A stretch of DNA of 63,438 nt from Catenulispora pinisilvae (GCF_015356865.1 NZ_JAAFZA010000032.1:1-63438); one strand, 5' to 3'; positions 17,025 to 26,409 are shown, numbered from the stretch's first letter. Made by a program: numbers and translations. The notes: generated by a model not told the origin, from the letters alone.

Positions 17025-17777
17025 GTGCTGGACTACGACCTCGAAGCCGCCCATTACGACCAGACCCGCGGCGGCGTGGCGCGGGCCAGAGCCGCGGCCG
17101 ACGCGGTGCTGGAGCTGCTGCCCGCCGACTGCGCGGTGCTGGTGGACGTGGCGTGCGGGACGGGCATCGTGTCGGAGCTGCTCACGGCACCCGGCCGCAC
17201 GGTGATCGGCGTGGACCCGGCAGCCGCGATGCTGGCCTTGGCGCAGCCGAGGCTCGGCGGCGGACGCGTAGTACGCGGCGACGCGACCCGGCTGCCGCTG
17301 GCGACCGGATCGGTGGACGCGGTGACGTTCATGTGGCTGCTACACCTGGTCGACGAGGCACTGGTGGCGTCGGCGATCGCGGAGGCGGCCCGGGTCCTGC
17401 GGCCCGGCGGCATGATGATCACAACGGTCGACAAGAACGCGGCCCAGTACGAGACGGACAGCGACGTCGGCGAGATCCTGCGCCTTGCGCGCAGGGAACT
17501 GGCGCCGCCGGCGAGCGACGATGTGGAACGCGTAGGCGAGCTAGCTGCCGCAGTGGGCCTGCAACCCGCGGGATTGGCCGGCTACGTGGGTCACGGGCAG
17601 GGACGGTCGCCGCGCGAGTGGGCCCGGCGGGTGCGCGAGGACATCGCCTGGACGCGCGGAGCAGACCCGGCACGAGTAGCAGAGATCTGCCGCGCGTTGG
17701 AGGCGCTGCCGGAGCAGGAGGTCAGGCGGGCGGATCCGGTGTACAAGGTCGCCGGGTTCCGACTGGGCGGAGACTAG
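17025..17777 (+). CDS. Class I SAM-dependent methyltransferase
   Basis: A 250-aa Rossmann-fold methyltransferase. SAM-binding motif I is LVDVACGTGIVSELL, motif II is VIGVDPAAAMLALAQ, and RGDATRLPLATGSVDAV with VLRPGGMMITT completes the Methyltransf_11 pattern. The GTG start at 17025 opens with LDYDLEAAHYDQTRGG, the usual N-terminal lead. The gene is single and divergent from the F420-type oxidoreductase. The acceptor substrate cannot be told from the sequence. Confidence 0.9.
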   Translation: MLDYDLEAAHYDQTRGGVARARAAADAVLELLPADCAVLVDVACGTGIVSELLTAPGRTVIGVDPAAAMLALAQPRLGGGRVVRGDATRLPLATGSVDAVTFMWLLHLVDEALVASAIAEAARVLRPGGMMITTVDKNAAQYETDSDVGEILRLARRELAPPASDDVERVGELAAAVGLQPAGLAGYVGHGQGRSPREWARRVREDIAWTRGADPARVAEICRALEALPEQEVRRADPVYKVAGFRLGGD

Positions 17778-17888
17778 CCGCTGAGCCGCCTGGCCGCCTG
17801 GCCGCTTTCATTCTGTTATGAGGCATTCACCCCTTTTACAAGTATCAGCGCGCCCACCGACAGCCCCGCCCCGCAGGAGTAACTCCAG

Positions 17889-18440
17889 CTACAACTTCCC
17901 CATAGCCGCCTCAAAGGCCTCGCGCACCGCGCCCAGCTTCGGGCTCCCGATCCGCTGGTCGATCTCCAGTGCGAGGCGGAAGCGCAGGGCCGCCTCGACG
18001 TGCTTGCCCTGGTCGTAGAAGCTGCGGCCGGAGTGGTGGGCCGCGGCGGCGACCAGGCGGTCGTCCTTCAGGTAGAGGGCCAGTTTCTCCGCGCGGTGGA
18101 ACATGGTGTCGGCTTGGTCCCATTCGCCGCGCCATTGGCGGGCGTGGCCTACCAGGAGTTGGGCTCGGACCATGCGGCGGAGGTCGCCGGACATGTCGGC
18201 GGCGGCGAGGGTGAGTTCGGCTTCGAGGACGGCTTCGTCCAGGCGGCCCGCGATGCGGAGCAGGGTTGCGTACTCGGAGCGGGCGTCGGGGAGCTCCTCC
18301 AGGTCGAGGGCGGCCAGGGTGTCGATCCGGGTGGACAGTGCCGCGGGGTCGTCGGCGATCTCGCGCAGCGTCTCCGGGTCGGTACGGAAGTCAAGGCCCA
18401 TGGGTCCATCCTGCGACGCAGAAGGGTCCTTACGCGACAC
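17889..18440 (-). CDS. TPR-like helical protein of unknown function
   Basis: A protein of up to 183 aa made of helical hairpins resembling tetratricopeptide repeats: LPDARSEYATLLRIAGRLDEAVLEAELTL, RAQLLVGHARQWRGEWDQADTMFHRAEKLA, AHHSGRSFYDQGKHVEAALRFRLALEI. GTG 18440 or the internal ATG 18401 (MGLDFRTDPETLREIADDPA) could be the start; conserved-looking sequence begins at the latter. No enzymatic motif or export signal. It probably acts as a protein-interaction module, but the partner is not apparent. Confidence 0.72.
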   Translation of the reverse strand: MSRKDPSASQDGPMGLDFRTDPETLREIADDPAALSTRIDTLAALDLEELPDARSEYATLLRIAGRLDEAVLEAELTLAAADMSGDLRRMVRAQLLVGHARQWRGEWDQADTMFHRAEKLALYLKDDRLVAAAAHHSGRSFYDQGKHVEAALRFRLALEIDQRIGSPKLGAVREAFEAAMGKL

Positions 18441-19888
18441 CTATCCCATGGATTCTAAGGTTCTTCCCTTCGTTTCCCGTACGAAGTAGTACACAAAGGG
18501 GATGGAAATCGCGGCAGCGAGTGCGTAGAGGGTGTAGGCGCCGGACAGGCTCCAGCGGGACAGGGAGGGGAACGAGACCGTCACCAGCCAGTTCGCCAGC
18601 CACTGCGCGCTGGCCGCGACCGACAGCGCCAGGGCGCGGATGCGGTTCGGGAACATCTCGCCGAGCAGCACCCAGACCACGACGCCCCACGACATCGCGA
18701 AGAAGAACACGTAGGCGTTCGCGCCGATCAGGGCGATGACGCCCTGCGCCTTGGGCATGGTCGTCTTGCCGTTGACGTGGCTGCCGTAGGAGAACATCCA
18801 TGCGCACACGCCCAGCGTGACGGCCATCCCCACCGAGCCGATCAGCAGCAGCGGACGCCGGCCGATCCGGTCCACCAGGGCCATCGCCAGGGCGGTGCCG
18901 GCGATGTTCACGACCGCGGAGATCATCGAGATCAGCAGCGAGTTGGAGGTGTTGATGCCGACCGACTGCCACAGCAGGGAGCTGTAGTAGAAGATCACGT
19001 TGATGCCGACGAACTGCTGGAACACCGACAGCCCGATCCCGATCCAGAGGACCGCCAGCAGGTTGCGCCGGTTCGGGGTCAGCAGGTCCACCAGCTTCGG
19101 TTTGACCTCGCCGGCCAGCTGCCGGCGGATCTCGGCGATCCGGCCTTCCACGTTGGCCCCGCCGCCCTCGACCTCGGTGAGCACCTCGCGGGCCCGGGCG
19201 TCGGCGCCGATCGCGACCAGGTAGCGCGGCGACTCCGGGATCATCGAGCTGAGCACGCCGTAGACGATCGCCGGCACCACCTCGGCGCCGAGCATCCAGC
19301 GCCAGGCCGCCAGGCCGCCAGGCCGCCCAGGTGGTCGGTGTTGGTGCCGCCGGCCGCCAGGTTGATCAGGTAGTTGACGACCGCGGAGATGGCGATGCCC
19401 AGCACGATCGCCAGCTGCTGGAAGGCGGTCAGCCGGCCGCGGAAGGCCGGCGGGGAGACCTCGGCGATGTAGGCCGGGCCGATCACCGAGGCGATGCCGA
19501 TCGCGAAGCCGCCGACGACGCGCCAGATCGTCAGGTCCCAGGGCTGGTAGGAGAACATGCTGCCGACGCCGCTGATCGTGAACAGGACCGCCGCGATCTG
19601 CATGGCCCGGATCCGGCCGATGCGGTCGGCCATCCAGCCGCCGGCGATCGCCCCGGCCGCCGCTCCCGGCAGGGCCGCGGCGACCATGAAGCCGGTGGTG
19701 CCGCTGCCCACCTTGAAGTCGTGCTGGATGCCGGTGACCGCGCCGTTGATGACCGCCGAGTCGTATCCGAACAGGAATCCGCCCAGGGCCGCCGCCGCGG
19801 CGATGAACACGATGCGCGGCGCGACGCTGGGCCCCGCGCCGCCGGCCGCCGGTTGTGGGCCGCCGGGGCGGCCGGTCCTGGTCGTCAT
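18441..19888 (-). pseudogene. Sugar-porter MFS transporter, frame broken by an extra 8-bp repeat
   Basis: Two abutting frames together make one 12-TM sugar porter. The upstream part (start 19888) carries FGYDSAVINGAVTG and DRIGRIRAMQ; the downstream part carries IPESPRYLV, DRIGRRPLLL and the C-terminal RETKGRTLE. They are joined at 19301-19324, where the 8-bp unit GCCAGGCC occurs three times. Removing one unit restores a continuous frame of exactly 480 codons (479 aa plus stop) reading LGGLAAWRWMLGAEVVP, the expected family sequence. As written, translation terminates soon after the repeat. It is either a recent slippage mutation, a phase-variable gene or a sequencing/assembly error. The product would import a monosaccharide or polyol with protons. 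Confidence 0.85.
19301..19324. repeat. 8-bp perfect tandem repeat (x3) inside the sugar-porter gene
   Basis: GCCAGGCC repeated three times without mismatch. Two copies would keep the gene in frame; three copies shift it. Confidence 0.95.
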
Positions 19889-19964
19889 GCCCCTACCCCT
19901 GCCGCCGATCCCGCCAGGCGATGCGGCGATGCGCCCGATCGGGTGGTTGGCCTACCGTGGTCGC

Positions 19965-20378
19965 ATGCTGAACGTGCCGCAGGAGATCCACGACGCGATC
20001 GTCGCCCACGCCCGCCGGGACCACCCGGACGAGGCCTGCGGAATCGTGGCCGGACCCGAGGGCTCGGACCGCCCCGAGCGCTTCGTGCCGATGACCAACG
20101 CCGAGCGCTCGCCGACGTTCTACAGCCTGGATCCGGCCGAGCAGTTCAAGGTCTGGCGGGAGATGGACGACCGGGACGAGGAGCCGGTGATCATCTACCA
20201 CTCGCACACCTCGACCGAGGCCCACCCCTCGCGGACCGACATCAGCTACGCCTCTGAGCCCAACGCACATTACGTCCTGGTGTCCACGCGCGACACGGAC
20301 AAACTCGGCGAGTTCCAGTTCCGCTCGTTCCGGATCGTCGAGGGGGTCGTGACCGAGGAGCCCGTCACGATCATCTGA
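19965..20378 (+). CDS. JAMM/MPN-family metallopeptidase
   Basis: A 137-aa single-domain zinc protease. The JAMM signature is complete: Glu23 in DEACGIVAGP, then H79-S-H81 followed by seven residues, S89 and D92 (HSHTSTEAHPSRTD). ATG 19965 begins the conserved LNVPQEIHDAIVAHARRDHP. Relatives such as mycobacterial Mec remove amino acids or ubiquitin-like proteins from sulphur-carrier conjugates, but no cysO, cysM or moaD-like gene is adjacent here. It is divergent from the broken sugar porter. Confidence 0.9.
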   Translation: MLNVPQEIHDAIVAHARRDHPDEACGIVAGPEGSDRPERFVPMTNAERSPTFYSLDPAEQFKVWREMDDRDEEPVIIYHSHTSTEAHPSRTDISYASEPNAHYVLVSTRDTDKLGEFQFRSFRIVEGVVTEEPVTII

Positions 20379-20441
20379 AGGTATGTCCCCTGACGGGTCA
20401 GTCCGGATGCCGCCTCAGCCCGGCTGGATCAAGCTGGAGGC

Positions 20442-20747
20442 GTGAGTTCGACTGAGACGGTCACCCCGATCCAGAACGCCGTGAACATAGGGCCGGTGCT
20501 GACGCAACGGCTGCGCGACGTCGGCGTCACCACCCTGGACGAGGTCCGGGAACGCGGTGCCATCGAGGTGTGGCAGCTGATCGCCGACACCGCCGAGGGC
20601 AACGAGTGCGCGCACATGCTGCTGGCGCTGGAAGGCGCGCTGCGCGGCCAGCGCTGGACGTCGATCCCGCGCTCCGAACGCGACGCGCTGCTGGTCGAGG
20701 TCGGCCTGAAGGACGCCTCGGAACTGCGGGCGCCCAAGAAACGCTGA
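20442..20747 (+). CDS. TfoX C-terminal-domain protein
   Basis: A 101-aa protein with the helix-hairpin-helix-like fold of the TfoX/Sxy C-terminal domain: NIGPVLTQRLRDVGVTTLDEVRERGAIEVW. The N-terminal TfoX domain is missing, as is usual for stand-alone actinobacterial homologues. The GTG start at 20442 is the first in frame. In proteobacteria TfoX regulates competence; here a role is not known. Confidence 0.8.
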   Translation: MSSTETVTPIQNAVNIGPVLTQRLRDVGVTTLDEVRERGAIEVWQLIADTAEGNECAHMLLALEGALRGQRWTSIPRSERDALLVEVGLKDASELRAPKKR

Positions 20748-20825
20748 AACGGCCGGCGCGCCGAGCGCCGACCGCTTCGCGGCTGCTGGCGAAACGGGCA
20801 GACAGCCGCGCCGCCTCGCCTCGCC

Positions 20826-22043
20826 TCAGCCGGTGATCTTCCCCTGCTGCAAGTCCGCCCACACCGGCCCGTTGACGGCCCCGTCGGCCATCAGGTGCAT
20901 CGCGCTCTGGTACTGCACCACCGCGCCGAACGTGTCCACGTCGAACTGGCCGGTGGCCTTCAGATCGATGTTCAGCGCCGAGGCCAGCGCCTGCTGGAGC
21001 CGCTTGACGTCCGCGGCGCTGCCCCCCTTGTGATGCTTGTCACCGCCGAAGGGACCGCCGGGCATGTTCGGCAGCGCGGCGGTCAGCGTGGGCTTGCTGC
21101 CCGCGGCGATCAGCGCCGTCTTGGTGCTGCGCCCCACCGAGCCGGACGGATCGGCCGGGTGGGCCTTGGCCTGGAACGCCGCGACCGCGGCCTGCGTGGC
21201 CTGGTCGAAGGTGCCGCTGACCGGGCCGTTGTAGACGCCGAGCTGCTTGAGCCGGCCCTGAAGCCACTTCACGTCGGCCCCGGAGTCGCCGAGCTGCATC
21301 ACGCCGGGCGCGTGCTGGCTGGGCGAGCTCGCCGAACTGCTCGGCGAGGAGCTGGTCGAGGTGGTCGCCGACGCCGACGACGGCGCGGAGGAGCTGGGCG
21401 TCCCGGTCGGCGTGGTGACCGAGCCCTGGGCTCCGGTCGGCCCGGCGGAGGGGGTCGAGTGCCCGCCGAGCGTGATCAGCGAGACCACGATCACCAGCAC
21501 CGCACCGGCCGCGACCCCGATGCCGATCTTCGCCCCGCGGCTGGCGCGGGGGCCGCGGCCGGGCTCGCCCGGGTAGTCCTCGGCGTAACCGCCGTCATAG
21601 GGCTCGGCATACGCCCCGCCGCCCCCGGCCTGGTAGTCGATCGGCTGGTCGTAGGCGGGCTGGTCGTACCCGGGCCGGCCGGCCGGGGCCCCGTAGTCGG
21701 CCGCGACCGGCGGCATGACCTGGGTGGCGTTCGGGTTGGCCCGCGCGGCGCCGCCCTCGGGGCGGTACAGGTGCTCGTACGGGTCGGGCTCAGGCGGCGC
21801 GCTCTGCGCCGGAATGGCTTGCGTCGCGTCGTCCCGCGACGGCAACTCCCAGGTCATCGCGCCTTCGGACGGCGGCACGCCGGCCCCGCCCCGGCCGCCC
21901 GCGCCGACGGATGCCCCGGCGTAGGCCTGGGAAGGATCGGACACGGTACCTGAAGTCGGAACCGACATCTCGCCGCAATTCGGGCAATAGCGGGCACCCG
22001 GTGTTTTCGGCAGGACGGTCCCGCAGTGCTGACAAGACTCCAT
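20826..22043 (-). CDS. Zinc-ribbon membrane protein with two peptidoglycan-binding domains
   Basis: A 405-aa protein. Order: an N-terminal zinc ribbon (CQHCG ... YCPNCGE), a long Pro/Gly/Tyr-rich cytoplasmic region (ADYGAPAGRPGYDQPAYDQ), one membrane helix (IGIGVAAGAVLVIVVSLITL), a Ser/Thr/Pro-rich wall-spanning linker, then two PG_binding_1 units (SGADVKWLQGRLKQLGVYNG and SAADVKRLQQALASALNIDL). ATG 22043 was chosen because the zinc ribbon starts there. It probably links a cytoplasmic zinc-ribbon event to the cell wall. No enzymatic domain is seen. Confidence 0.85.
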   Translation of the reverse strand: MESCQHCGTVLPKTPGARYCPNCGEMSVPTSGTVSDPSQAYAGASVGAGGRGGAGVPPSEGAMTWELPSRDDATQAIPAQSAPPEPDPYEHLYRPEGGAARANPNATQVMPPVAADYGAPAGRPGYDQPAYDQPIDYQAGGGGAYAEPYDGGYAEDYPGEPGRGPRASRGAKIGIGVAAGAVLVIVVSLITLGGHSTPSAGPTGAQGSVTTPTGTPSSSAPSSASATTSTSSSPSSSASSPSQHAPGVMQLGDSGADVKWLQGRLKQLGVYNGPVSGTFDQATQAAVAAFQAKAHPADPSGSVGRSTKTALIAAGSKPTLTAALPNMPGGPFGGDKHHKGGSAADVKRLQQALASALNIDLKATGQFDVDTFGAVVQYQSAMHLMADGAVNGPVWADLQQGKITG

Positions 22044-22193
22044 GGTTCTCGGAACCCCCTCGGGCAGACCCGCCCACTGTAGAACAACCAAGCAAAGCCC
22101 GTATGCGCTCTGACGTTCCGGCCCAGGCCGCGGCATGCCCCAGAGGCGGTTCTTGACCCAGACTTGGCCTGTGCTTTGCCATCGGCGACGCCG

Positions 22194-23117
22194 CTACCAG
22201 CGCGACGCGGCACCGACCAGCCGGTCCCGCACCCGGGCCACGCCTTTGGAACGGGCCCGCTGACCACGGACCGCGACGAACAACGTCCGGATCGGCGGCA
22301 CCTCCGGCTCGTCGAGCAGCACCAGCGTCCCGGCCTGCAACGCCGGCGCGCACAACGGCCGGGGCAGCACCGCGATCCCGTAGCCCTGGACCGCCGCATC
22401 GAGAACGCCGCGCAGGTCGGGGATGACCAGCGCGGCGTCGGAAGGGGGTTCGGCCTCGAATACCGAGGACCAGTAGAGCCGTATATAGGGCAGGTCCTCG
22501 GCGAGATCCAGTACCGGCACCGGCGTATGGCCTGTGCGGTTGAACGGCTCAGTACGGTTGAACGGCCCTGTGTGGTTGAACGGCTCTGTGTGGTTGAACG
22601 GCTTCCACCGCGGGGCACCGACGAGGGCGTACTCCTCGTCGGCGAGCGGCAGCACGGTGACACCTGGCAGTCGGGGCGGGACGGCGCTCAACGTCAGGTC
22701 CAGGCGCCCGGCGGCCAGCAGCGCGACCAGTTCCTCGCTCTGCCCGCCGGCCACGACAACGCGAAGGCCCTCGTCCATCAGCGGAGCGAGGGCCGGGAGC
22801 AGGAGCGTCGTGGTGAGGCTGGCCGGACAGCCGAGGCGGACCACCGCGTGCGAGCCGGAGTCCGGGATCAGCGTCTCGTGCGCGACCGCCGTGAGCGCGT
22901 CCAGATGCGGTGCCACGGCGCGGGCCAGTTCGTCGGCGGCGGCCGTGGGGGCGACGCCGCGCGGCAGCCGCACGAACAACTCGCGGCCGACACGCTGTTC
23001 CAGGGTCCTGATCTGCGCGGTCACCGCGGGCTGGGACACGCCGAGGTCCGCGGCGGCCCGAGTCAGCGAGCCGGCGCGGTGAACGGCGAGGAACGTCCTC
23101 AGCAGCGCGAGATCCAT
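22194..23117 (-). CDS. LysR-family transcriptional regulator with internal 6-residue repeat
   Basis: A 307-aa LysR regulator. The HTH lies at residues 1-60 (LRTFLAVHRAGSLTRAAADLGVSQPAVTAQIRTLE), followed by the periplasmic-binding-like effector domain (VVRLGCPASLTTTLLLPALA). Within the effector domain, at about 22537-22605, an 18-bp DNA unit is repeated four times and encodes PFNHTE/PFNHTG/PFNRTE/PFNRTG. This insert is not part of the LysR fold. The target is unclear: the flanking genes are tandem (TetR) and a zinc-ribbon protein. Confidence 0.9.
   Translation of the reverse strand: MDLALLRTFLAVHRAGSLTRAAADLGVSQPAVTAQIRTLEQRVGRELFVRLPRGVAPTAAADELARAVAPHLDALTAVAHETLIPDSGSHAVVRLGCPASLTTTLLLPALAPLMDEGLRVVVAGGQSEELVALLAAGRLDLTLSAVPPRLPGVTVLPLADEEYALVGAPRWKPFNHTEPFNHTGPFNRTEPFNRTGHTPVPVLDLAEDLPYIRLYWSSVFEAEPPSDAALVIPDLRGVLDAAVQGYGIAVLPRPLCAPALQAGTLVLLDEPEVPPIRTLFVAVRGQRARSKGVARVRDRLVGAASRW
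22537..22605. repeat. 18-bp tandem repeat (x4) within the LysR gene
   Basis: Four imperfect copies of a GGTTGAACGGCYCWGTGT-like unit. The period of 18 bp keeps the frame, adding six residues per unit. Confidence 0.9.
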
Positions 23118-23174
23118 CCCCGCCAGGATAGGCGCGGTTCCGTCAGGCGAATCAGGGTTTTTCGGCTCTATGAA

Positions 23175-23837
23175 TCAGGCCCCTGGAACACCTCGACTGC
23201 CAGTCCCCGAGTGCAGCACCGCCAGCGCCGCGTCCAGCAGTATCCGCGCGAGCTCCGCGCCGTCCGGATAGTCCGCCGGACCCGGCAGGCCCGCCGCGGC
23301 CTCCGCGGCCGCCTCCAGGTCCGGCAGCGCCGGATCGGCGGCCGGTTCGGCCCGCCGCGCGACCATGAAGCCCTGCGAGATCGCGCCGAACGCCGCCGCG
23401 GCACGCACGTAGTCGGCCGGCCGGGGGTCGGGCCCGGCCAGCTGCCGCACGACGTCCCGCCGCAGCTGTACCGACCGCTCCACGAGTTCGGCGGCGGCCA
23501 GCGAGGAGTGGTCGTTGGCGACCAGTTGGAAGACGGCGCGGTGCCGGTACAGCAGATCGATGTACGACCGCAGCAGTTCCTCCGGCGGCGGATCGGCGTG
23601 CACCATCGTCTCGAACTCGTCGATCAGCGGCTGCGTGACCGACTTCAGCAGCTCCTGTTTGGACGCGTAGTGGTAGTACAGCGCCGCCTTGGTGATGCCG
23701 AGCCGGTCGGCGATCTCGCGCAGCGATGTCTTCTCGTATCCGTGCAGGACGAACAGTTCCAGCGCGACCTGCTGGATGCGTTCCTTGGTTCCGCCGGCGT
23801 CCGGCGCGGCCTTCGTGTGCGTATACAACGATTGCAC
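23175..23837 (-). CDS. TetR-family repressor of the MMPL gene
   Basis: A 220-aa TetR regulator: KERIQQVALELFVLHGYEKTSLREIADRLGITKAALYYHYASKQELL is the N-terminal HTH. The C-terminal helical domain is ligand-binding. GTG 23837 is preferred over the longer ATG frame at 23954, because the extra 39 residues are unlike the family and would place the palindrome at 23901-23918 inside the gene. It is divergent from the MMPL transporter gene at 24034, its likely target. Confidence 0.9.
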   Translation of the reverse strand: MQSLYTHTKAAPDAGGTKERIQQVALELFVLHGYEKTSLREIADRLGITKAALYYHYASKQELLKSVTQPLIDEFETMVHADPPPEELLRSYIDLLYRHRAVFQLVANDHSSLAAAELVERSVQLRRDVVRQLAGPDPRPADYVRAAAAFGAISQGFMVARRAEPAADPALPDLEAAAEAAAGLPGPADYPDGAELARILLDAALAVLHSGTGSRGVPGA

Positions 23838-23900
23838 CGATTCCGGCTGTGAGTTGCGTCTCAGGATGCTCCAAGAGGGGCTATCCCCGAAGCTCAGCCT

Positions 23901-23918
23901 ACTTGCCGCACGGTAAGT
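23901..23918. promoter_or_regulatory. Candidate TetR operator upstream of MMPL gene
   Basis: ACTTGCCGCACGGTAAGT is an imperfect 18-bp palindrome (arms ACTTxCC / GGxAAGT) between the TetR start (23837) and the MMPL start (24034). A second partial copy (GTGAAAGTAAGC) follows. The form resembles TetR operators in front of RND/MMPL genes. Binding is inferred. Confidence 0.6.
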
Positions 23919-24033
23919 TTGTGAAAGTAAGCACAAGACATTCCCACCCGCCACCCACCGCCGCCCGTTATTGAGGCGCTACGCACCGCTGCACTTATTT
24001 AGTTGAAATCGAACCGCCCTCAGGAGTTCGCCC

Positions 24034-26256
24034 ATGTTCGGACGACTCGGACGCTTCGTCGTCCACAATCCCTGGAAGATCATCGCTGGCTGGATCATCG
24101 CGGCCGTGGCGCTCGTCGCCCTCGGCCCGAGTTTGTCTAGCGTCACCAACGACAACCAGTCCTCCTTCCTGCCCTCCAAGTACGAGTCGGTACAGGCCAA
24201 GAACGCCCTGGACGCGGCGTTCCCCTCGGCCACCGGCCAGGTCGCCACCATCGTGATCCGCCCGGTCGGGGACGGCACGCTGTCCACGGCCGAGCAGCAG
24301 AAGGTCTCCGACCTGGCCACGACGCTGACCGATGACCACATCACCGAGGTGGCCGGGGTGCAGGCCGGTCAGGTCGCGCCGAAGCAGACCGCGCAGCTGA
24401 TGTTCGCCAAGCTGACCGCCGACGAAGGCGATCAGACCGGGAGCAGCAACGCCGTCAAGGCGCTGCGCGCGGACCTGGCGAACAAGCTCAACGGCACCGG
24501 CATGAAGGCCGAGGTGACCGGCGACGCGGCCATGGGCCTGGACACGTCGGACTCCTCGAACAAGGCCACCAGCATCGTCATGATGGCCACCCTGCTGCTG
24601 ATCATCGTCCTGATGGGCTTCATCTTCCGCGGCGTCATCGCGGTGCTGCTGCCGATCCTGTCGGTGTTCCTGGTGATGATGGTCTCGCAGCCGGTGATCG
24701 CCTTGATGGCCAAGGGGTTCGGCCTGCACGTGCAGTCGTTCCTGGAGATCATGCTGGTCGTGGTGCTGTTCGGCATAGGCACCGACTACATCGTCTTCCT
24801 GCTGTTCCGACTCCGTGAACGGCTGCGGGCCGGGGACACGATCCAGGAGGCGGTGGCGACCACCGTCGAGCGCGTCGGCGAGGCCATCGCCTCGGCCGCG
24901 GCCGCGGTCATCATCGCGTTCTGTGCTCTGGGCCTGGCCACCTTCAAGGCCTTCACCTCGCTCGGCCCGGCGCTGGCCATCGCCGTCGCGGTGATGCTGC
25001 TGGCCGGTCTGACCCTGGTCCCGGCGCTGATGGTGAAGCTGGGCACGAAGATCTTCTGGCCCGGCAAGAAGTGGCGCCGGATCCCGGCCGCGGGCCCGGC
25101 CCGCAAGGTGGGCAACCTGGTCGGCAAGCGGCCGGCGGCGGTGGCCCTGGTGGCGTTCGTCATCATGGCGGGCCTGGCGGTCGGCGCGGTCGGCTTCAAG
25201 GCCGACTACGACCAGCAGTCGCAGCTGCCGGCCGGGGTGGAGTCCACGATCGCGATCAACGACATGCAGAAGGCCGGGTTCGCCCAGGGCGCCACGTCCG
25301 CGACCGACGTGATCGTCAGCTCCACCGACGGCAAGCCGCTGGACCACACCCGGGTCCAGGCCTACGCCGACGGCCTGGGCTCGGCCTCGCCGCAGCTGGG
25401 CGGCCTGATGCCGTTCCCGGTCAAGCCGGGCTCGCCGGCCGGCACCAAGGGCGACACCGTGCAGTACAACCAGGACGGCACGGCGGCGCACATCCAGGTG
25501 CTGACCAAGGACTCGCCGTTCGCGTCGTCCTCGATGAGCGCGGTCAACGGCCCGTTGAAGGACCTCGCGCACAGCTCGGCCCCAGCCGGGAGCAAGGCGC
25601 TGGTCGGCGGCGGCACCGCGGCGCTGGCCGACATCCAGTCGGCGAACAACTCCGACCTGGCGCTGATCCTGCCGGTGGCCGGCCTGCTGATCTTCCTGGT
25701 GCTGGCGCTCCAGCTGCGGGCCCTGGTCGCGCCGCTGTACCTGATGGTGGCCGTGGGTCTGGGCTACACCGGAACGCTGGGCGCCTCGGTGCTGATGTTC
25801 CAGAACATCCAGAACAAGCCCGGCATGATGTTCATGCTGCCGGTCATGGTCTACCTGTTCGTGGTGGCGATCGGCACCGACTACAACATCCTGATGATCT
25901 CCCGGCTCCGCGAGGAGGCCCGCGAGGGCAACGCGCCGAGGCAGGCGGCGGCGCTGGCCGTCGAGCACGCCGGGCCCTCGGTCGCCTCGGCCGGCCTGAT
26001 CCTGGCCGGCACCTTCGCCTCGCTGATGCTGGGCGGGCTGTCGATGATGCAGCAGATCGGGTTCGCGGTGTCGTTCGGCATCAGCATCGCGGCGTTCATC
26101 ATGTCGATGTTCCTGGTCCCGGCGGTCACCGCGCTGATGGGCGCGAAGGCCTGGTGGCCCGGCCACAAGGGGGTCGCCTCGCACTCCGGCGACACCGGCC
26201 GGCCGCGGATCAGCGACCTGGACGACGAGATGGTGGGGGCCGGCTCCCGTAGCTGA
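24034..26256 (+). CDS. MMPL/RND-family membrane transporter
   Basis: A 740-aa protein with two repeated MMPL halves. Each half carries the signature GTDYxxFLLxRLRE-like motif (GTDYIVFLLFRLRE and GTDYNILMISRLREE) near helix 4/10, with the large extracytoplasmic loops after helices 1 and 7 (SSFLPSKYESVQAKNALDAA). Such proteins export lipids, siderophores or antibiotics by proton antiport. It is divergent from a TetR regulator with a palindrome in between. No lipid-synthesis gene is adjacent, so drug or envelope export cannot be told apart. Confidence 0.93.
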   Translation: MFGRLGRFVVHNPWKIIAGWIIAAVALVALGPSLSSVTNDNQSSFLPSKYESVQAKNALDAAFPSATGQVATIVIRPVGDGTLSTAEQQKVSDLATTLTDDHITEVAGVQAGQVAPKQTAQLMFAKLTADEGDQTGSSNAVKALRADLANKLNGTGMKAEVTGDAAMGLDTSDSSNKATSIVMMATLLLIIVLMGFIFRGVIAVLLPILSVFLVMMVSQPVIALMAKGFGLHVQSFLEIMLVVVLFGIGTDYIVFLLFRLRERLRAGDTIQEAVATTVERVGEAIASAAAAVIIAFCALGLATFKAFTSLGPALAIAVAVMLLAGLTLVPALMVKLGTKIFWPGKKWRRIPAAGPARKVGNLVGKRPAAVALVAFVIMAGLAVGAVGFKADYDQQSQLPAGVESTIAINDMQKAGFAQGATSATDVIVSSTDGKPLDHTRVQAYADGLGSASPQLGGLMPFPVKPGSPAGTKGDTVQYNQDGTAAHIQVLTKDSPFASSSMSAVNGPLKDLAHSSAPAGSKALVGGGTAALADIQSANNSDLALILPVAGLLIFLVLALQLRALVAPLYLMVAVGLGYTGTLGASVLMFQNIQNKPGMMFMLPVMVYLFVVAIGTDYNILMISRLREEAREGNAPRQAAALAVEHAGPSVASAGLILAGTFASLMLGGLSMMQQIGFAVSFGISIAAFIMSMFLVPAVTALMGAKAWWPGHKGVASHSGDTGRPRISDLDDEMVGAGSRS

Positions 26257-26360
26257 GGACGGCTGCGGCCAGCAATGTATCGCGGCGCAAAGCGCCCCCT
26301 TAACGGACGGTGGTGGGAGACGGGTGGGCATACCCGCATGACGGTTCCACTGCCATAACG

Positions 26361-26409
26361 AAATCGAGGACTCCGCTGTCGCCGCAGGTGACAGCGGAGT
26401 CCTCGATTT
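26361..26409. terminator. 20-bp perfect inverted repeat between MMPL and M18 genes
   Basis: AAATCGAGGACTCCGCTGTC (26361-26380) pairs perfectly with 26390-26409 around a 9-nt loop. The right arm ends in GATTTA. The A-flank and T-flank make it work as a terminator on either strand. It lies 104 bp after the MMPL stop and only 11 bp before the M18 start codon. Confidence 0.8.

Noticed and set aside
19965-20378. Assignment of the JAMM protein as Mec of a CysO-CysM cysteine pathway
   Set aside because: The fold fits, but no sulphur-carrier or cysteine synthase gene is adjacent, so the specific pathway is not supported.
23995-26331. 778-codon open frame on the minus strand
   Set aside because: It is the antisense shadow of the MMPL gene. 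It is His/Arg/Gln-rich with no family likeness, while the plus strand carries a complete transporter.
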